DNA of 64,000 bases from Ancylobacter sp. Lp-2. Lineage in GTDB: Bacteria; Pseudomonadota; Alphaproteobacteria; Rhizobiales; Xanthobacteraceae. The stretch is taken from assembly GCF_020523795.1 (NCBI RefSeq), contig NZ_JAJALI010000015.1, positions 24,728 to 88,727 on the forward strand. The letters are read 5' to 3'. This document shows positions 60,074 through 64,000 of this stretch, piece after piece (the first letter of the stretch is position 1; each line of letters starts with the position of its first letter). Under the pieces are notes generated by a model that was not told the origin of the DNA, did not search any database, and was given only the letters and a program-made list of their open reading frames with translations. Made by a program: the position numbers and the translations under genes.

Positions 60074-60415
60074 TCAGGCCGCGGGAAGGGTGGAGGCGGG
60101 CGTGTCCGAACCCGGCAGCGCGAAGGTGACGCCGTTGACGCGGATGCGCTCGCGCAGATTGCCGGGCAGGATGGTGCCGTTGTCGCCGAGGATCACCGGT
60201 GCCACATAGGCGCCGACGGCGTCGGTGTCGCGCTTGTGGGCGCCTTCCAGCAGAGCGATGGCCTCCGGCGCGGTGGTGACGACGGCGGCATCGGCCAGCG
60301 CGGTCGACCAGCTGCCCTCGGCGGTACGCCAGACCACCGCGCCGTCCGACAGACGGTTGGCGGTGACGGCGACCGGGCCGTTGACCTTCAGTTTCTGTTG
60401 TTGCGGCGCGGCCAT
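60074..60415 (-). CDS. DUF2849 domain-containing protein
   Basis: A 113-residue protein with the DUF2849 core (GPVAVTANRLSDGAVVWRT, AYVAPVILG, GNLRERIRVNGV). In alphaproteobacteria this family nearly always precedes cysI and often follows cysG, the siroheme synthase gene; cysG is not present here. Function unknown. ATG 60415 is chosen; a longer frame to 60475 would run through the promoter. First gene of the transcript. Confidence 0.88.
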   Translation of the reverse strand: MAAPQQQKLKVNGPVAVTANRLSDGAVVWRTAEGSWSTALADAAVVTTAPEAIALLEGAHKRDTDAVGAYVAPVILGDNGTILPGNLRERIRVNGVTFALPGSDTPASTLPAA

Positions 60416-60447
60416 TTCCGGCAAATCCCTGTGTTTTAGTCGTTCCA

Positions 60448-60491
60448 AATATATAACACAAAATCGGATGTGCAAATTCGATTAATGCACA
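60448..60491 (-). promoter_or_regulatory. candidate promoter and operator of the cysI-cysH operon
   Basis: On the minus strand TTGCAC (60470-60475) and TATATT (60448-60453) are 16 bp apart. An inverted repeat TGTGCA (60469-60474) / TGCACA (60486-60491) overlaps and lies upstream of the -35. The whole 60430-60540 stretch is markedly AT-rich. The geometry suits a regulator acting at the -35; its identity is unknown. Confidence 0.55.
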
Positions 60492-60544
60492 AAATTTATG
60501 TGTGATATGTTATTTGACAATATTTGTAGACTGTTAGGTGTGGC

Positions 60545-61309
60545 TCAGGCCTGTATCTGGATCGGCAGATCTTCGCCGTCGCGGTCCGGAATGGCCGGAA
60601 AGCCGATGGCCCGCCCCTGCGCGATGCGCCCGGCGGTCCAGGCGGCGGCGCAGGCATCGACGAGGTCGTCCTCGCCCACGCCGAGCTCGCGGGCGCGGGC
60701 GGGCGAGGTGAGGCCGGCCTCAAAGCCTTGTGTCGCAAGGAGCCGGCGTCGCAAGGCGAGGCCCGGCTTGTTCGGGGCATTCTTCACCTTCTTGGCGATA
60801 TCGAGCGGCGTCTCGCCGTTCATCGCCCAGAAGCTCACCTCCGGATGGCATTCGTGGATCCGCCTGGCGAGGTCGGGCCGGCCGCGCAACAGCCGATCGA
60901 TCTCGGCGATCTTGCCGAAGATGTGGAAGGCCTGCTTGGAGACCGCACGCGGCGGTTCGGAGCTTGCGCGGGCGACAGAGCAGGCATGCCGGTAGCGCTC
61001 GGCTTCATCCGCGATGCTCATGTCGAGCGCCGCATAGACGGCGGCGCGCGAGGGCATGGAGAAGACGCTCGACTGCCGCATGCCGAGCCGGGGGCGCACT
61101 AGCCGCTCGGGCGCCCGTCCGTTGGGGCCGACGCGCTCGGGCAGGCCGATCGGCATGTCGACGGCGATGATCTGCGGCGCGTCCGGCCGGTCGACGAGAT
61201 CGGCGAGACGGCCGACCCGTTCGACGGACATGACGCCGCCGGGCTCGACGACCACCGCGACCCATCCGCCCTTGCAGCCGTCGACCCCGGCCAGCCGGAC
61301 CGCGCTCAT
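60545..61309 (-). CDS. DUF429 domain-containing protein
   Basis: A 254-residue cytoplasmic protein with an RNase H-like fold typical of DUF429: LAGVDGCKGGWVAVVVE at the start, IIAVDMPIGLPE, RQSSVFSMPSRAAVYAAL and IHECHPEVSFWAMNGE, with DLVDACAAAWTA near the end. The conserved acidic residues suggest a nuclease-like active site, but no activity is established for the family. It overlaps the upstream FAD oxidoreductase gene stop by 4 bp. Confidence 0.88.
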   Translation of the reverse strand: MSAVRLAGVDGCKGGWVAVVVEPGGVMSVERVGRLADLVDRPDAPQIIAVDMPIGLPERVGPNGRAPERLVRPRLGMRQSSVFSMPSRAAVYAALDMSIADEAERYRHACSVARASSEPPRAVSKQAFHIFGKIAEIDRLLRGRPDLARRIHECHPEVSFWAMNGETPLDIAKKVKNAPNKPGLALRRRLLATQGFEAGLTSPARARELGVGEDDLVDACAAAWTAGRIAQGRAIGFPAIPDRDGEDLPIQIQA

Positions 61310-62493
61310 ATGATGTTCAGCTCGGCATGCGGGCGGTTGGCGAGGATGCGCTCATAGCCGAACACGTCGAGATCGAGCGATATCGACCGCCCGTGCACGA
61401 TCCATTCGGCGATGGCGCGGCCGGCGGCGGGTGCCTGCTGCAGGCCATGGCCGGAGAAGCCGTTCATGAAATAGAAATTGGCGAACTCGGGATGCGGGCC
61501 AATCACCGCATTGTGGTCGAGCAGGTTCATCTCGTAGTGCCCGGCCCAGGCGCGCACCAGCTTCACCTCTTCCATCGCCGGAATGCGGGTGGCGAGGTTG
61601 GGCCAGGTGGTCTCCTCGAACAGCGGCCAGTCGACCTCGAAATCCTCGCCCGGATCGCGATCCTCCACCGGATCCGGTGCGCCGCAGATCTGGTAGGCCC
61701 CTTCCGGACGGATCCAGAAGCCGGTCGGATCGACCAGCAGCGGCAGGCGCGGCAGCTCGGTGCGGCAGTGCAAGACAAAGATGCAGCGCTTGCGCCCTTC
61801 GACCGGCAGCGCGATGCCGGCGAGGCCGGCGAGGCGCCCGGCGCGCGGGCCGGCGGCGTTGACGAGGCTGCCGCAAGCGATGCGCCGCCCATCGGCGAGG
61901 GTGACGCCGGCGATGCGTCCGCCCGTGCGCTCGATGCCGACCACCTCGCCGGTGATCAGCTGCGCGCCCTGCCGCTTGGCGGCGCGGCGGGCGCCGGCGA
62001 GGAAGGCGTGGGCGTCGAACCAGCCTTCGCCGGAGCGGCCATAGGCGCCGGCGACCAGGCCCTCGACATTCAGATAAGGAAAGGTGGCGGCGAGCCCGGC
62101 CGAATCGAGCAGGTCGATATCCGCGCCTTCCGCCTTCTGTACCCGGTGATTGGCCTCCAGGACGGGCAGTCCCTTCTCGGTGGCGAGGATGAGATAGCCG
62201 CCTTCATGGAAGGAGATCTCGGTATCGGGATCGAAGCGTTCCTTGATGCCGCGCAGGAAGTCGAGCCCGAACTGCGACATGCGGATGTTCTCCGGGAAGG
62301 AGAATTGCTGGCGGATCGAGGCGGCCGACAGGGTGGTCGAGGAGCGGGCGAAGCTCGGGTCGCGCTCGATCACCGCCACCGTGCCGGTGAAGGCGGGATC
62401 GAGGGTGAGGAAATAGGCGGCCATCGCCCCCATGATGGCGCCCCCGACGATGACGACGTCGTAATGCTCGTCCGCTCCGATAGCTGCGCTCAT
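61306..62493 (-). CDS. FAD-dependent oxidoreductase (DAO/FOXRED1-like)
   Basis: A 395-residue flavoenzyme of the D-amino acid oxidase superfamily. VVIVGGAIMGAMAAYFL binds FAD; LSAASIRQQFSFPENIRMSQ and the late NFYFMNGFSGHGLQQAPAAG are typical of the sarcosine/dimethylglycine oxidase-like group. The amine or hydroxy-acid substrate is unknown. Start ATG 62493; an upstream extension to 62619 lacks similarity. Followed by DUF429 with a 4-bp overlap; divergent from the CoA-ester lyase, 141 bp apart. Confidence 0.88.
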   Translation of the reverse strand: MSAAIGADEHYDVVIVGGAIMGAMAAYFLTLDPAFTGTVAVIERDPSFARSSTTLSAASIRQQFSFPENIRMSQFGLDFLRGIKERFDPDTEISFHEGGYLILATEKGLPVLEANHRVQKAEGADIDLLDSAGLAATFPYLNVEGLVAGAYGRSGEGWFDAHAFLAGARRAAKRQGAQLITGEVVGIERTGGRIAGVTLADGRRIACGSLVNAAGPRAGRLAGLAGIALPVEGRKRCIFVLHCRTELPRLPLLVDPTGFWIRPEGAYQICGAPDPVEDRDPGEDFEVDWPLFEETTWPNLATRIPAMEEVKLVRAWAGHYEMNLLDHNAVIGPHPEFANFYFMNGFSGHGLQQAPAAGRAIAEWIVHGRSISLDLDVFGYERILANRPHAELNII

Positions 62494-62634
62494 GTCCTTC
62501 GATCCGGTAAGACGTTGCGTGGTGGGGCGCTGTCGCGCAAGAAAGCTGCGGGGCCGCTGGCCGGCGGGGGTTGGTGTGCCGCCATCCGTCCGGATAGGCT
62601 GCTTTCCCGATCTTGCCAATTACCCGAGCGAATC

Positions 62635-63534
62635 ATGTCCACTTCCGTCCGCCCCCGCCGCAGCGTGCTCTATATGCCCGGCGCCAATGCCCGCGCGCTG
62701 GAAAAGGCGCGCAGCCTGCCGGCCGATGGCCTCATCATCGATCTGGAGGATGCGGTGGCGCCGGATGCCAAGGCGGCGGCGCGCCGGCAGGTGGCGGCGG
62801 CGCTGGCCGGGGGCGGCTATGGCCCGCGCGAGGTGGTGGTGCGGGTGAACGGCTTCGACACCCCCTGGTTCGAAGCGGATCTCGCCTGTTTCGCCGAAGC
62901 CGCTGCGGCAGGCATGGGCCCCGACGCGCTGCTGATCCCGAAGATCGCCAGTGCCGAGACGCTGCGGGCGATCGGCACCCGGCTCGACGAGCTCGGCGCC
63001 CCGGCCTCGCTGAGGGTCTGGGCGATGATCGAGACGCCGCAGGCGGTGCTGGACGTGGCGGCGATCGCCGCGGCGGCGCGCGATCCGGTGTCCCGCCTCG
63101 CCGTGCTGGCGCTCGGCACCAACGACCTCTCCAAGGAGACCGGCGCGCGCATCGTGCCCGGGCGGGCACCCATGCAGGCTTGGCTGTCGTTCTGCGTGCT
63201 GGCGGCGAGGGCGGCGCGGATCGAGGTGCTGGACGGCGTGTGGAACGATTTCCGCGATCTCGACGGTTTTTCGCGCGAATGCGCGGAGGCGGCCGAGATG
63301 GGCTTCGACGGCAAGACGCTGATCCATCCGACGCAGCTCGAGCCCTGCAACGCCGCCTTCACCCCGCCGACGGACGAGGTGGCGGCGGCGCGGGCGTTGA
63401 TCGCGGCCTTCGACCTGCCGGAGCATGCCGACAAGGGCGTGATCCAGATCGACGGGCGCATGTATGAGCGCATGCATGCCGACATCGCCCGCAAGACGGT
63501 GGCGCTTGCCGAGGCGATCGCCGGGCGCCAGTGA
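62635..63534 (+). CDS. HpcH/HpaI aldolase/citrate lyase beta-type CoA-ester lyase
   Basis: A 299-residue TIM-barrel enzyme of the CitE/malyl-CoA lyase group. RSVLYMPGANARALEKA, GLIIDLEDAVAPDAK, VWAMIETPQAVLD, ALGTNDLSKE and GKTLIHPTQLEPCNAAF are diagnostic; the Glu and Asp in these bind magnesium. Such enzymes cleave or hydrolyse malyl-, methylmalyl- or citramalyl-CoA; which one is not decided by sequence alone. No citrate lyase alpha or gamma gene is nearby. Confidence 0.9.
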   Translation: MSTSVRPRRSVLYMPGANARALEKARSLPADGLIIDLEDAVAPDAKAAARRQVAAALAGGGYGPREVVVRVNGFDTPWFEADLACFAEAAAAGMGPDALLIPKIASAETLRAIGTRLDELGAPASLRVWAMIETPQAVLDVAAIAAAARDPVSRLAVLALGTNDLSKETGARIVPGRAPMQAWLSFCVLAARAARIEVLDGVWNDFRDLDGFSRECAEAAEMGFDGKTLIHPTQLEPCNAAFTPPTDEVAAARALIAAFDLPEHADKGVIQIDGRMYERMHADIARKTVALAEAIAGRQ

Positions 63535-63555
63535 ATTCCAGATAGGACGAGACCG

Positions 63556-63783
63556 ATGACGACCGAGACAACGAAGACGATGAAGCTCTACCGCTATCTG
63601 ACCGGCCCGGACGACGTATCCTTCTGCAAGCGCGTGTCGGCGGCGTTGAACCGGGGCTGGCAGCTTTCCGGCAGCCCGACGCTGACCTTCGACCCGGTGA
63701 AGGGCCGGGTCATTTGCGGCCAGGCGATCATGAAGGAGGTCCCGGGCGAATGGTCGGACGAGGTCGTGCTGTCCGATCACTGA
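63556..63783 (+). CDS. DUF1737 domain-containing small protein
   Basis: A 75-residue cytoplasmic protein with the DUF1737 core: KLYRYLTGPDDVSFCKRVSA followed by LNRGWQLSGSPTLTFD and a basic/acidic end. Function unknown. It follows the CoA-ester lyase gene by 21 bp and is probably cotranscribed. A palindrome and terminator follow. Confidence 0.88.
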   Translation: MTTETTKTMKLYRYLTGPDDVSFCKRVSAALNRGWQLSGSPTLTFDPVKGRVICGQAIMKEVPGEWSDEVVLSDH

Positions 63784-63800
63784 GTTTGCGGCCGCTTTTC

Positions 63801-63828
63801 GACCTATCCACAGGCCTGTGGATAGGTC
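63801..63828. repeat. 28-bp perfect palindrome of two DnaA-box-like sites
   Basis: GACCTATCCACAGG (63801-63814) is followed directly by its exact complement (63815-63828), with no spacer. Each arm contains CTATCCACA, one mismatch from the TTATCCACA DnaA box, in opposite orientation. It lies 17 bp after the DUF1737 stop and 98 bp before the strong promoter. Confidence 0.75.
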
Positions 63829-63831
63829 AGC

Positions 63832-63863
63832 AAGGCTAACCCACTGAAAGGTCAGCCTTTCTT
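63832..63863 (+). terminator. terminator after DUF1737
   Basis: AAGGCTAACC (63832-63841) and GGTCAGCCTT (63850-63859) form a 10-bp stem with one mismatch and an 8-base loop, followed by TCTT. It would end the lyase-DUF1737 transcript. Confidence 0.6.
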
Positions 63864-63925
63864 CCCGAGCGGGGCCATCGGAGCCGTTTTGTCGCCGGTC
63901 CGTCATTTTTCTGAAAACGAGGCTG

Positions 63926-63954
63926 TTGACACTCTGAGGGGCTCCCCCTATAAC
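63926..63954 (+). promoter_or_regulatory. strong sigma-70 promoter, probably of an rRNA operon
   Basis: TTGACA (63926-63931) and TATAAC (63949-63954) are exactly 17 bp apart, with a C/G-rich spacer and CCCC directly after the -10. Immediately after it CCCCGT (63954-63959) pairs with ACGGGG (63966-63971), a hairpin at or just after the start point. This arrangement is typical of alphaproteobacterial rrn promoters; the gene it drives lies beyond the right edge, so the rRNA assignment is inference. Confidence 0.65.
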
Positions 63955-64000
63955 CCCGTTCATCGACGGGGCGCGCCGCTGACGCGGTGCTGACGCTCCT

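Noticed and set aside
63556..64000. Chromosomal replication origin
   Set aside because: Only two DnaA-like boxes in a palindrome, no AT-rich unwinding region, and none of the usual origin neighbours (parAB, gidA, hemE, dnaA) are in the window.

Overview
The window is about 64 kb of very GC-rich DNA packed with genes in short operons. It reads as the chromosome of an alphaproteobacterium of the order Hyphomicrobiales (Rhizobiales), most likely Xanthobacteraceae-like (Ancylobacter/Starkeya type). This placement is an inference from gene content and order: mdh-sucAB-lpd, sdhCDAB, ZapE, and a cys operon with DUF2849 and DUF934. No marker gene such as 16S rRNA lies inside the window.

Region 1 (1-16900) is the accessory part. 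It opens with the first 32 codons of a cupin-type AraC regulator, divergent from a short-chain dehydrogenase, followed by a formylglycine-type sulfatase/phosphonate hydrolase. After an AT-rich island comes an eight-gene operon (3063-13901) for a catecholate siderophore: periplasmic iron-siderophore binding protein, YncE-like beta-propeller, isochorismate synthase, 2,3-dihydroxybenzoate-AMP ligase, isochorismatase, a separate aryl carrier protein, a C-A-T-TE synthetase and the EntA-type dehydrogenase. A convergent ATPase-permease pair and a divergent IroE/Fes-like esterase complete uptake and iron release. Residues readable in the adenylation domain are those of serine-activating EntF, so the predicted product is enterobactin (cyclic tri-DHB-serine) or a linear relative. 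The isochorismatase and carrier domains that make up one EntB protein elsewhere are two overlapping genes here. A TonB receptor, exporter, phosphopantetheinyl transferase and MbtH protein are not in the window.

Region 2 (17000-31400) holds a DsbB, an HNH nuclease, a serine esterase, an M23 peptidase, a secreted polyester-type esterase, the complete sdhCDAB operon with a good promoter, GluQ, a glycerophosphodiesterase, an AEC transporter operon with a tandem-palindrome leader, and a second DsbB with a DUF5993 partner.

Region 3 (31400-54100) is mostly housekeeping: PriA, a XerC-type recombinase, lpd-lysE-odhB-sucA-mdh (the 2-oxoglutarate dehydrogenase/malate dehydrogenase cluster, lacking sucCD), ZapE, a GNAT protein, a large MscS channel, a CAP-domain lipoprotein bracketed by short repeats, a CobW-type GTPase, a D-Ala-D-Ala carboxypeptidase, a HisE-like protein and a YqaA membrane protein.

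Region 4 (54000-60500) is for sulfur assimilation: sbp-cysT-cysW (no cysA beside them) and DUF2849-cysI-DUF934-cysH, with an AT-rich promoter and an inverted repeat. The end of the window has DUF429, an FAD oxidoreductase, a CoA-ester lyase and DUF1737. A 28-bp perfect palindrome made of two DnaA-box-like sites, a terminator and a very strong sigma-70 promoter follow, the promoter probably driving an rRNA operon just beyond the window.
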